DNA of 64,000 nucleotides, from NCBI RefSeq assembly GCF_025457425.1, contig NZ_JAMXIA010000001.1:1550001-1614000 (forward strand), written 5' to 3'. This DNA comes from Chryseobacterium foetidum (GTDB lineage: Bacteria; Bacteroidota; Bacteroidia; Flavobacteriales; Weeksellaceae). Shown here one piece after another: positions 8,325-17,400 of the stretch; the stretch's first letter is position 1, and every line of letters starts with the position of its first letter. The position numbers and the translations under genes were made by a program. The notes under the pieces are model-generated. The model was not told the DNA's origin. It worked only from the letters and a program-made list of their open reading frames with translations, and did no database searches.

Positions 8325-10007
8325 TTATTTAGACATACTTTCTTTCAATGATACAGCCTCCGGAGTAGAGAAAGTTTCGATTGATTTGTTGATATATTCT
8401 AAACTTTTAACTTTATCACCTTTGGTAAGATTCGCAAGATTGTAATATACTGTTGCTAATGTTTCCTTACCTTTTTCCTTTTCAGCCGGAGTTTTTGTAG
8501 CCAATGTAGAAACAAATCTCTCGTATGAAGCTATTGCATTTTCAGCATCACCCGCTTTTTGGAATGCGTAACCTAAACCATAATACCCTGATTCCCAAGT
8601 AGGAAGAACATCAGTAAGTCTCTGCCATGCGTACGCAGCACCTTTCCAGTTTTCTACGTTCTGATATTCGGTTGCGAGTTTGTAAAGTGCATCAGAATCT
8701 TTAGGATCAGCTGCTAACTGTTTGTTCAAAGCATCAATTGCTGCACTTGTTGGTCCATCTCCAGGGCCGGCAACAGTAGTGATTGATTTTTTGCTTCCAC
8801 TTGCAACTTCGAATTCTTCGTCCCAGTTGAACGTTTCATCTTTAGCCGCTTTTGCAACTGCTATTTTTGCCTTTGCGTCTGCGATTGCTGCCTGATCATT
8901 ATTTGCCTTTCCTAAACCTGCCTGAATAAGTCCCTGCAATCCTGTATCACTTGGCTGAATTCTTGATTTTTCAGCTTGTGCAATAAATGTTTCAATATTT
9001 GTTTTTGCAGAAGCATAATCTTTTTTCTGATAATCAAGATATGCTTTGATTCTATATTTAATAGGATCCTGAACTTTATCAAAAACAGAATTCAGCGATG
9101 TGCCGGCACCTTCAAAATCTTTAGAAAGGAAAGCCAGTTTTGCATAATCCAAAACAGTGTTTGGATCATTATCTGCTAATGAAAGGTATTTCTTGTAGTT
9201 TGCCGAAGCCTGTGCCCAGTCCTGATACATACTGAAGAAAGTACCCAAATACTTGTATGCCGGAGCATAGCTAGGATCCGCTTTCACAGCCTGATCAAGA
9301 TTTGTCTTAGCTTTATCCCAAGCTTTAGCATTCATCCAAAGAGCTCCCATTCTTGTATAAACTACAGCTTTTGATTTTGCTGATGGCAACGCTTTTTCAA
9401 ACGCCGTCATTGCATTTCCGTAATCTACCCCACTCTTGGTCTGAACACCTAAAGCACTGTAAGCATCACCTAATGAATAAAGATACCATGCAGGAGTGCC
9501 GTTCTTCTCAGATTTTGCTATTGCAAGATTAAGAAGTTCAATTGCATATCTCGGATCATTGTTTTTCTCGTATTTTACTAAAGTTTTTCCGGCTTCCGCC
9601 AAAAGATCTGTGTCTTTCTCACGGGAATCTTTCACAATAGTTTTGATATCTGCAACTGCACCAGCCTTATCACCTTTACCTAATTTTACTGAGGCAAGAC
9701 CAAGTCTGCTGTAGAACGATTTTTTAGCGTCAAGAGCTACTCCTTTATTAAATGCTTCAGTCGCTTTTGCGAAATCCGGTTCCGGCTGCGACAGATAGGT
9801 GTTTCCTAAATAGAAAAAGTTTTTATCTGTAGCTTCTTTTGCAACTAATTGTGAAAATACCTCTTTAGCCTGACCAAATTTATAGCTTTCAACAAGATTC
9901 ATTCCCTGCTCAGCAGTCTGTGCATAAGCAACACCCGCAAATGAGAATGCTGCAACTCCTACCATTGCTAATTTTTTTGATATTCCAACTCTTACTTCCA
10001 TTGACAT
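8325..10007 (-). CDS. Secreted TPR-repeat protein
   Basis: 560 residues with an N-terminal signal peptide (SKKLAMVGVAAFSFAGVAYAQ). The rest is tandem tetratricopeptide repeats, seen as recurring pairs such as AKATEAFNKGVALDAKKSFYSR and WDKAKTNLDQAVKADPSYAPA (each within about 34 residues). At least ten repeats lie between residues 30 and 530. TPR arrays bind other proteins, so this is probably a periplasmic scaffold. It follows the PstS-like lipoprotein and the TonB cluster on the same strand, which suggests a link to that envelope energising system; this is inferred from context only. Confidence 0.88.
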   Translation of the reverse strand: MSMEVRVGISKKLAMVGVAAFSFAGVAYAQTAEQGMNLVESYKFGQAKEVFSQLVAKEATDKNFFYLGNTYLSQPEPDFAKATEAFNKGVALDAKKSFYSRLGLASVKLGKGDKAGAVADIKTIVKDSREKDTDLLAEAGKTLVKYEKNNDPRYAIELLNLAIAKSEKNGTPAWYLYSLGDAYSALGVQTKSGVDYGNAMTAFEKALPSAKSKAVVYTRMGALWMNAKAWDKAKTNLDQAVKADPSYAPAYKYLGTFFSMYQDWAQASANYKKYLSLADNDPNTVLDYAKLAFLSKDFEGAGTSLNSVFDKVQDPIKYRIKAYLDYQKKDYASAKTNIETFIAQAEKSRIQPSDTGLQGLIQAGLGKANNDQAAIADAKAKIAVAKAAKDETFNWDEEFEVASGSKKSITTVAGPGDGPTSAAIDALNKQLAADPKDSDALYKLATEYQNVENWKGAAYAWQRLTDVLPTWESGYYGLGYAFQKAGDAENAIASYERFVSTLATKTPAEKEKGKETLATVYYNLANLTKGDKVKSLEYINKSIETFSTPEAVSLKESMSK

Positions 10008-10081
10008 ATTTTTGAAATTATAATTGTTTTTTTTTAATTTTTTGACCGTTTATATTTATCAATTATCAGACCAATAATCTA

Positions 10082-10951
10082 TTATTCAGTGATTTTGACT
10101 TCTCTCGGAATAATATAGAAAGGCTGTAATCCCTGTTTTTTCACGATAATCTGACCCGGCTGCGAACATGAAAATCTGATGAATCCATTTCCCAAACCGA
10201 AGTATGCCTCGTTTGTAATGAAATACAAAACCCTTGTAAAAGGATACGTATTATTTTTCATAGTCTGTGGTGAGATAGAAATGCTTTTACCTTTAGCATC
10301 TACTACCGGCAAAATCTTTACAGATTCACGAAACATTTTAGATTCCGTGTTATGTGGTCTGCTTAAAGCATTAAAACCGACGACACCGATACTGTTTGGA
10401 TATTTATTGATCTGAGTAATAATATCTTCATTGGATGCCAGCGTAGAATATTTTAAATCATTTGGTGCAATTCCGAGTCTTTTTGCAATAAAACTTGTAT
10501 TTGCAGAATTGGATCCGTCAAAAATCAATGAATTTTTACCGTCAAGCAATCTTCTTTTGATCTCATCAACAGATACATTCTCAACTGCTGAACCTTTAGA
10601 AACAATGAATACAAGTCCATCAGCCGCGAATCTTGCTGGTTCAACATCAGAGTTAAATTTCTGTTTAAATGCTGTTTTTTCATTTGCCGTAAGATCCCTC
10701 GACATTACAATCACCCTAGCTTTACCTTTAAGCAGATCCTGCAAAGCTTCATTTTCTTTCTTAATCTTTAAATTGATCTTCGTCTTAGGATAAAAGAGCA
10801 TATACCGATCTTTAAGTACTCTCGTTACATTCTCGAAAGATTCATCGGCTACCACTGTGATATCACCAGTCTGTGGTGAATCTGTTGTATCTTTAGAACA
10901 TGACAGAAAAACTGTCAAAATAAAAAAGACGTTAAGAATACTCTTACTCAT
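10082..10951 (-). CDS. PstS-like substrate-binding lipoprotein
   Basis: 289 residues. It begins with a lipoprotein signal ending in lipobox VFLSC (Cys at about residue 18). The body has the PBP-like phosphate-binding layout (DITVVADESFENV near the N-terminus, AADGLVFIVSKGS, LIFDGSNSANTSF, YPFTRVLYFITNEA). It is shorter and more divergent than transporter PstS, and no pstCAB genes are adjacent. The neighbourhood is tonB/exbD upstream and a TPR protein downstream, so it may not serve phosphate import. It overlaps the upstream small membrane gene by 8 nt, indicating co-translation. Confidence 0.82.
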   Translation of the reverse strand: MSKSILNVFFILTVFLSCSKDTTDSPQTGDITVVADESFENVTRVLKDRYMLFYPKTKINLKIKKENEALQDLLKGKARVIVMSRDLTANEKTAFKQKFNSDVEPARFAADGLVFIVSKGSAVENVSVDEIKRRLLDGKNSLIFDGSNSANTSFIAKRLGIAPNDLKYSTLASNEDIITQINKYPNSIGVVGFNALSRPHNTESKMFRESVKILPVVDAKGKSISISPQTMKNNTYPFTRVLYFITNEAYFGLGNGFIRFSCSQPGQIIVKKQGLQPFYIIPREVKITE

Positions 10952-11144
10952 CCTGATCAGATTTTTTTATTTGATAAAAGCCGCGCGTAATTCTGAAAAC
11001 TCCATATCCTATAAGAACAGCACCTAAGGCATACGCAATTAACTGTTCCAGAGGAAAAACGATAAAAGCTTTGTAAATAATGGTAAAAACACCTACAAGA
11101 ATGTAGCATAAACCTACCAGGATTGATAAATATTTAAAGACCAT
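10944..11144 (-). CDS. Small two-helix membrane protein
   Basis: 66 residues with two hydrophobic segments (LSILVGLCYILVGVFTIIY and LIAYALGAVLIGYGVFRI) and a charged C-terminal end KKSDQDE. Family not recognised. Its 3' end overlaps the PstS-like gene by 8 nt. A TATTTTTG box (complement 11149-11156) ends 4 nt before the ATG, so this gene probably opens its own transcription unit, leaderless, after the tonB terminator. Confidence 0.8.
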   Translation of the reverse strand: MVFKYLSILVGLCYILVGVFTIIYKAFIVFPLEQLIAYALGAVLIGYGVFRITRGFYQIKKSDQDE

Positions 11145-11148
11145 ATAG

Positions 11149-11156
11149 CAAAAATA
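11149..11156 (-). promoter_or_regulatory. -7 box 4 nt before the small membrane gene
   Basis: TATTTTTG on the minus strand, 4 nt before the ATG at 11144. It is the third example in the window of this exact spacing. Confidence 0.5.
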
Positions 11157-11196
11157 CTAAAATAATATCAGTCTGAAAGTTAAAAAAAGTTAATAA

Positions 11197-11228
11197 AAAA
11201 GAGCAACAATATAAATTGCTGCTCTTTT
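11197..11228 (-). terminator. Terminator after tonB
   Basis: Nine-bp stem AAAAGAGCA/TGCTCTTTT with a partly paired loop and a T-rich tail on the minus strand. It separates exbB-exbD-exbD-tonB from the three genes that follow. Confidence 0.75.
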
Positions 11229-11249
11229 AGTATTTAATTATAAATCAGA

Positions 11250-12086
11250 TTATTCGAATGCCATTTTTAATGGAAGTCTGAATCTGGATCTTACTGATTC
11301 TCCCTGCATTTTACCTGGAGACCATTTTCCTCTGATTCCTCTGATCGTTCTTTCTGCCTCTTTATTGAAAGCCGAATTAGGACCAGTTGCTTTTACATCT
11401 GAAATAGTACCATCTCTTTCAACTACGAAACTGATGCTTGTACTTACAGTCTCACCAAGACCTTCAAAATCAGACTGATCGAAGTTTTCACCTACCAATC
11501 TTCTGAATTTCTCGATACCTCCGATGAAATCAGCCTGTTGCTCAAGACCTCCTTCAACGATCTTATTAGGATCTACTTTTGGAGTTTCCATCACTTTACC
11601 CTGACCTGTTTCTTTCGGCATTTCAGGAGCTTTCCAAACTACTTTTTTCTCACCTTCCTGATCTTTGGTACCAATGTTTGTATCTTTGGTTTCCTCCATT
11701 TTCTTAGGCGGCTCCTCGATTTTCGGGTTTGGTTTAGGCTCAGGAATCATATCCTTCACGATTTCCACTTTAGGCGGTTCAACCGGTGGTGGTGGAGGTG
11801 GTGGAGGCGGTGCCTTTTCTTCTATAGGTGGCGGAGGTATATCTTTTATTTCATCTAAATTTACTTCCACAATTTTCTCCTCTTTCACTTCTTCCTGAGT
11901 CATTTTTAAATATAAAAACGGCCCTACAACCAAAAGAACAAAAATAAGAGTTCCTAAAAGAAATGCCCTTGTTAACAATGGTCTGTACGCCTGTCTCAGA
12001 TCATACGCACCATATTCTTTATTTCTGCGTTCAAATACCACCTCATCAAGAGTAGGACTTGTAGCATTATAATTATCTGTTGACAT
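11250..12086 (-). CDS. tonB: Energy transducer TonB
   Basis: 278 residues. A cytoplasmic N-terminus (about 1-38, including the flavobacterial segment ERRNKEYGAYDLRQAYR) precedes one membrane helix (about 39-60, AFLLGTLIFVLLVVGPFLYL). A proline-rich periplasmic spacer with nine consecutive prolines comes next, then a C-terminal TonB domain (FRRLVGENFDQSDFEG, SFVVERDGTISDV, RGKWSPGKMQGE, RLPLKMAFE). TonB carries proton-motive energy from ExbB/ExbD to outer-membrane receptors. It is the last gene of exbB-exbD-exbD-tonB and has a terminator after it. Confidence 0.94.
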   Translation of the reverse strand: MSTDNYNATSPTLDEVVFERRNKEYGAYDLRQAYRPLLTRAFLLGTLIFVLLVVGPFLYLKMTQEEVKEEKIVEVNLDEIKDIPPPPIEEKAPPPPPPPPPVEPPKVEIVKDMIPEPKPNPKIEEPPKKMEETKDTNIGTKDQEGEKKVVWKAPEMPKETGQGKVMETPKVDPNKIVEGGLEQQADFIGGIEKFRRLVGENFDQSDFEGLGETVSTSISFVVERDGTISDVKATGPNSAFNKEAERTIRGIRGKWSPGKMQGESVRSRFRLPLKMAFE

Positions 12087-12113
12087 ACTTTTTTAATTTA
12101 ATTATTAATCAAC

Positions 12114-12662
12114 TTATTTATTACCAACTTTTTGGTCATAAACAGCTTTTTCCCAAGGCTTTACTTCACCGATACCGTAGTGATCAGTCTTTGTAATCGC
12201 CATTTCATCAAGAATATCTACAAAATTCTCATAATTTGAGTCATCAGTAGGTTTAATGATTACCGTGAAGATATCCGGTCTCTTTGCTCTTGCTTTCGCA
12301 GTAGCAATTACTTTTGCAATATCTTCTGAATCAAGTGTAGATTCTGTAAGTTTGCTAGGATCTGTAAGACCATTCTGATCCAACTGATGGTAATACATTT
12401 TATCATCCTTACCTAAAAGAAATGTAACTGCATTAGATAGGTCAATCTCAGGTATATCCGTAATTAGCTGATCCTCTGGTGGTTTAGCCGGCAACTTCAT
12501 ATCCATAATATTGGGTTTACTGAAAGTTGTGGTAAACATAAAGAATGTGATCAAAAGGAAACCTAAATCCACCATCGGAGTCATGTCTACTCTGGCGTTA
12601 TGTTTTTTTGAGCGGACCTTTCCGCCTTTCCCGCCTTTTTCCTGTACTTGTACTTCTGCCAT
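12114..12662 (-). CDS. exbD: ExbD/TolR biopolymer transporter, second copy of the cluster
   Basis: 182 residues. A basic N-terminus is followed by the single ExbD membrane helix with the proton-relay Asp in TPMVDLGFLLITFFMFTT (about residues 27-44), then a periplasmic domain ending YGIGEVKPWEKAVYDQK. It forms the stator with ExbB and the other ExbD. It is clearly paralogous to the orphan ExbD at 29680, sharing the same helix and a WEK-VYD ending. It starts 20 nt after the preceding exbD. Confidence 0.93.
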   Translation of the reverse strand: MAEVQVQEKGGKGGKVRSKKHNARVDMTPMVDLGFLLITFFMFTTTFSKPNIMDMKLPAKPPEDQLITDIPEIDLSNAVTFLLGKDDKMYYHQLDQNGLTDPSKLTESTLDSEDIAKVIATAKARAKRPDIFTVIIKPTDDSNYENFVDILDEMAITKTDHYGIGEVKPWEKAVYDQKVGNK

Positions 12663-12682
12663 TGTTCTCTATTTAAATCCGA

Positions 12683-13273
12683 TTACTCAGACGATGTAAT
12701 CAGTACAAATTTATAAAACTCAATCTCTTTCAATCCATCAAACAATGCCTTGAACTGCGGATACTGTGCTTTAGCATCACCTTTAATTGCCAGTCTGGCT
12801 TCAGGATTTGCCTGCAAAGAATATTTTACCCAACTGGTCAATTCTTTATTCACAGAATCCATAGGAATTGAAACTCCTTTGATCTGTTGTCTTACATCTT
12901 CCGGCTTATCAAGATAAGAAGGAAGCTGCTTCATTGGAACTCCGATGGCGCTTGCATTTCTGAAAGCTTTTTTCTGAGCTTCTGTAAAACCGATTCTGTA
13001 CTCACCAGCCATATTATCAAGAATTTCATCTCTCTCGGTTGGTGTAACAGTAGGTGTAAAGAAGAATCTTCCGTCCGGAGTTACACTTATCGTCATCAAG
13101 TTGGTATCATCCAACTTTTGTGTTGAAACTGAAGATGGCGTAGTAATCTGCTCTGCATCCGGCTTTTTAAACTGCGTTGTAAGGATGAAGAACGTAAGGA
13201 GCAGGAAAGCAACGTCGCACATTGCCGTCATATCCGTAACTACCCCGTGTCTTTTTGGTTTGACTCTCGCCAT
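12683..13273 (-). CDS. exbD: ExbD/TolR biopolymer transporter, first copy of the cluster
   Basis: 196 residues with the ExbD helix DMTAMCDVAFLLLTFFIL (about residues 14-31), whose Asp is the likely proton carrier. A longer periplasmic region includes VTPDGRFFFTP and LAIKGDAKAQYPQFKALFD, the C-terminal TolR-like fold. Two different ExbD proteins beside one ExbB are common in flavobacteria and suggest a mixed stator. Same operon as exbB and tonB. Confidence 0.92.
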   Translation of the reverse strand: MARVKPKRHGVVTDMTAMCDVAFLLLTFFILTTQFKKPDAEQITTPSSVSTQKLDDTNLMTISVTPDGRFFFTPTVTPTERDEILDNMAGEYRIGFTEAQKKAFRNASAIGVPMKQLPSYLDKPEDVRQQIKGVSIPMDSVNKELTSWVKYSLQANPEARLAIKGDAKAQYPQFKALFDGLKEIEFYKFVLITSSE

Positions 13274-13335
13274 ATTAAATATTTATAAAATTTAACAAAA
13301 TAAGATTATGTCTGTTTGCAGACCCTATTCAACTC

Positions 13336-14208
13336 TTAGTTGAATTCTGCAAAAGATTGCTGAATGCTTAATCCGATTTCGTCTATTTTATAAGTTAATC
13401 CATCAATTTTAGATGTAAAATAGTTGTAAAGGATAATTGCAATCGCAGAAGTACCAATACCTAACGCCGTGTTGATCAAGGCTTCAGAGATACCTGTTGA
13501 TAATGCAGCAGCATCCGGAGATCCTCCACCTGCACCTAGAGCAGCAAATGCTTTAATCATACCAAGTACTGTTCCTAAAAGCGCGATTAACGTTGCTACA
13601 GTACCTAAAGTAGAAAGAATCATCATGTTTTTTTCAAGCATAGGCATTTCCAAAGTAGTAGCTTCTTCCAAAGACTTGCTTAATGCAACCAATTTCTGCT
13701 CTTTGTTTAGTGTAGCATCTTTCTCAAGAATTTTGTAAGTCGTAAGACCTTCTTTTACAACGTTCCCTACAGAACCCTGCTGTCTGTCGCACTCTTCCAA
13801 AGCTTCGTTGATTTGGTTTTTGTTAAGATGCGTTCTGATTGTGGTAACGAAGTTATCCAGATTGTTTTTACCGCTTGCTCTACCTAATACCAAAGCTCTC
13901 TCGATTGAGAACACCAATACCGTGATCATAAATGTAAGCAAGATTGGAACTACAGGACCTCCTTTGTAAACGATACCCATCATTGATCCTTCAGCAGGTT
14001 CAATTTTCTTTCCTTCAACGTCAGATAAAGCAACAGAAGCTGCACCTTTAAACTGATCAGGATGTTGGAAGTTTGAAGGATTACCCAATACAAACATATA
14101 AATTGCAACCCCGATAAGGAATAATACTGGAATTACAATTGCAGGGTTAAGACCACCCTTCTTTTTAGCAACTACTTGCTCATCATTTTTTGAAACATTC
14201 ATTTCCAT
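13336..14208 (-). CDS. exbB: MotA/TolQ/ExbB proton channel protein
   Basis: 290 residues. It has an N-terminal membrane helix (LNPAIVIPVLFLIGVAIYMFVLG), then the TolQ-type channel region with PILLTFMITVLVFSIERALVL and the conserved channel helices MMILSTLGTVATLIALLGTVLGMI and SEALINTALGIGTSAIAIILYNYF (quoted from longer segments). It begins exbB-exbD-exbD-tonB and uses proton flow to energise TonB. Two in-frame ATGs (14208, 14202) are possible. A TATCTTTA box, one mismatch from consensus, lies at complement 14251-14258. Confidence 0.92.
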   Translation of the reverse strand: MEMNVSKNDEQVVAKKKGGLNPAIVIPVLFLIGVAIYMFVLGNPSNFQHPDQFKGAASVALSDVEGKKIEPAEGSMMGIVYKGGPVVPILLTFMITVLVFSIERALVLGRASGKNNLDNFVTTIRTHLNKNQINEALEECDRQQGSVGNVVKEGLTTYKILEKDATLNKEQKLVALSKSLEEATTLEMPMLEKNMMILSTLGTVATLIALLGTVLGMIKAFAALGAGGGSPDAAALSTGISEALINTALGIGTSAIAIILYNYFTSKIDGLTYKIDEIGLSIQQSFAEFN

Positions 14209-14384
14209 ATTTAACTAAATTATATTGTTTAAAAATTTCAGATTGTAAAATAAAGATAAAATAAATTAACATGCAAGAGACATAAATAAACATTTTGTAT
14301 TTTTAGAATAACAATTTATTAATCTGTTCCACTTTCACCAAAAATAAAAATTTATATTATCAATCTCATACTAATAATTAAAAA

Positions 14385-14438
14385 AACATTGAATATTCAA
14401 AAAAATTGATTGTGTATTTTTTTGAATATTCCAATGTT
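14385..14438 (-). terminator. Long hairpin after leuS
   Basis: A 21-22 bp AT-rich stem (ACATTGAATATTCAAAAAAAT at the left in two overlapping parts, its complement at 14416-14438) with one unpaired base and a short loop. T-rich sequence lies on both sides. It is the likely leuS terminator. Confidence 0.75.
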
Positions 14439-14447
14439 AACTTTTTT

Positions 14448-17400
14448 TTAAATTACGATGTTCACGATTCTTTTCGGTACAACTATGATTTTTTTAGGAG
14501 TTTTACCCTCCAAAATTTGTTCCATTTTGTCATTTTGAAGCACTAAATCTTCCACTTCTTTTGCAGAAAGCTGTGCGGACAGTGAAATTTTGAATTTCGT
14601 CTTGCCGTTTACGCTGACCGGATATTCAATCTCATCTTCCTCAAGGTACGTTTCTTCCAGTTTTGGAAACTCTACATATTCAATTGAATCTTGTTTACCC
14701 ATCAAGCTCCAAAGTTCTTCGCAGATATGTGGTGCATACGGAGAGATTACAACGGCTAAAGGTTCTAAAATATTGCGTTTGTTACATTTTAATTTCTGCA
14801 GTTCGTTCACAGCAATCATAAATGACGAAACTGAAGTATTGAAAGAGAAATTTTCGATGTCATACACGACCTTTTTTATTAAGGTGTGCAAAACCTTGTA
14901 TTCTGCTTTCGTTGGCTCTTCGTCTGATACTTCAAAAACCTCTCCATTAAAATATAAATTCCAGAATTTCTTGAGAAAACCGTAAACTCCGCTTAAACCC
15001 TGTGTATTCCACGGCTTCGATTGCTCCAATGGACCCAAGAACATTTCATACAATCTCAAACCGTCTGCTCCGTATTCTTCACAGATATCGTCAGGATTTA
15101 CAACATTATATTTTGATTTGGACATTTTTTCTACCTCACGGCCTGTGATGTATTTTCCATCTTCCAAAATAAATTCTGCGTCTGCATAATCCGGTCTCCA
15201 GGTTTTGAAAGCTTCTGTATCCAATTCGTCGGTTGTTCCCTTTAATAATGATACATCAACGTGAATTGCCTGAGTTTGATAATCTTTAGACAAATTTTTA
15301 GAAACGTATTGATTTGTTCCTTCAACTCTGTAGACAAAAGCACTCATCCCCAAAATCATCCCCTGATTGATCAACTTTTGGAAAGGCTCATCATTATTAA
15401 TATATCCTCTGTCTTTTAAGAACATATTCCAGAAACGGGAATACAATAAGTGACCGGTTGCATGCTCGCTTCCACCGATGTATAAATCTACCTGTCCCCA
15501 ATAATCTGAAGCCTCTGATGAGGCAAACATTTTATCATTTTCAGTATCCATATATCTCAGGAAATACCATGAACTACCTGCCCAACCCGGCATTGTGGAT
15601 AATTCTAAAGGAAAAACAGTTTCTTCGTCGATTAAATCTGTATCAACAATTTTTTGATTCGCTTCATCCCATGCAAAAGTTTTGGCATTTCCTAATGGCG
15701 GATCTCCGTCTTCTGTCGGTAAATATTTTTCTACTTCAGGAAGTTCCAAAGGCAAAGCGGAAGTTGGCAAAGTGTATGGCATTCCATCTTTATAATAGAT
15801 TGGCACCGGCTCGCCCCAGTATCTCTGTCTTGAGAAAATCGCATCACGCTGCCTGTAGTTTGTAGTGCCGTGACCAATTCCTTTGTTTTCGATTTCAGCA
15901 AGTATTTTTGATTTTGCATCATTATAATTTAAACCATCTAAAAAATCAGAGTTTACACAGACAGAATCTTTAGAATCAAAAGATTTTTCCTGAATATCTC
16001 CATCGGTTTCTACAACCTTTATAATTTCTAAATTAAATTTCTTCGCAAATCTGTGGTCACGCTCATCGTGTGCGGGAACAGCCATTACAGCTCCCGTTCC
16101 GTAACCCATCAACACATAATCTGAAATATAAACCGGCATCTTTTTTCCGCTGAACGGATTGATTGCATAACTTCCCGTGAAAGCACCTGAAACATTCTTC
16201 ACATCTGCCATTCTATCACGTTCGGTTTTCTTTGAAGTTTCTTCGATATAGTTTTCAATTTCAGATTTCTGTTCTGCTGTGGTAATATTTTCTACTAAAG
16301 GATTTTCAGGAGCTAAAACCATAAAAGTCGCTCCGAAAATGGTGTCAGGACGGGTGGTGAAGACGCTGATCCCCCTTTCCCCCGAAGGGGGGAACATCTC
16401 TAATGCATTCTGTTGAGATTCGCCTTCTGAAATGTTATTTTGGGAAGCTAATTTTTCTGAAATAGTATTTAATACCTGATCAATATTTCCGATGACCTCT
16501 TCGTTTTTAAATCTTAGGACTTCAAAACCTTGGCTTTCTAAGATATCGGTTCTTTCAGCATCAGAAATGATCTGTTCTTCGGCATTGTGGTAACCACCGT
16601 CAACTTCAATGATTAATCTTTTGGAAAGACAAACGAAATCTACAATAAAATCACTGATCAAATGTTGCTGTCTGAATTTATGATCCAGTTTTTTTGATTT
16701 CAAATTTTCCCAAAGTACAGCTTCAGCTTCCGTAGGATTATCGCGATTTTCCTGCGCTTTTTTAACCAGCAAAGCAGAATTATTTCCCCCTGTTAAATAA
16801 TTAAACTTTTCCTTTTTGTTTTCACCAGCATCACTTTTTAGCTCTCCATTATTAGAGACGCTCTCCCCTTCGGGGGAAAGGGGGAACCACACCTGCGCAC
16901 CCTGAGACTTTCCGATCCAGTACTCCTGAGAATCTTTCAACGGCTGAGGCCAGTCTAAAGTTTTTAAACCTTGTAAAAGTCTTTCAGAATAAGCAGAAAT
17001 TCTCATGCTCCACTGCATCATTTTCTTTTGGAAAACAGGGAAACCTCCTCTTTCCGATTTTCCATCTTTCACTTCGTCGTTCGCCAAAACAGTTCCCAAT
17101 GCAGGGCACCAGTTTACTGTAGTTTCAGCTCTGTACGCTAAACGATAATTTAATAAAATATCTTCTTTATCAATTTCAGAAGCAGCTTTCCATTCTTCTG
17201 ACGTGAAATTTAATTCTTCGTTTTGATTGGCATTTATACCTTCCGTTCCTTTTTCTTCAAAATGTTGAATTAGTGTCTGAATAGATTCAGCCTTATCTGT
17301 GTTTTTATTATACCATGAATGAAACAATTCGATGAAAATCCACTGGGTCCATTTATAATAAGATGCGTCTGAAGTTCTTACTTCTCTGCTCCAGTCGAAA

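Larger units (their letters stand above)
16370..16885 (-). mobile_element. 516-bp DUF559 element inside leuS
   Basis: The segment is bounded by a 35-bp inverted repeat: left arm 16370-16404, right arm 16851-16885, matching at 32 of 35 positions. Each arm contains a GC-rich hairpin (CCCC-TTC-GGGG) unlike the AT-rich surroundings. Its length is exactly 172 codons and it is open in the leuS frame. It encodes a DUF559 domain of the Vsr-like endonuclease fold: [11 protein letters not shown] (residues 340-350), KFRQQ (358-362), FIVDF (368-372) and the catalytic-type IIEVDGGYH (380-388). No transposase and no target-site duplication are visible. No intein motifs (N-terminal Cys/Ser block, C-terminal His-Asn) are present. 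Confidence 0.8.

Noticed and set aside
10082..10951. True high-affinity phosphate transporter locus
   Set aside because: No pstC, pstA, pstB or phoU nearby; only the binding-protein-like lipoprotein is present.
11538..11898. Plus-strand open frames rich in Gly, Trp and Arg
   Set aside because: They are the antisense of the proline-rich tonB spacer; the true gene is on the other strand.
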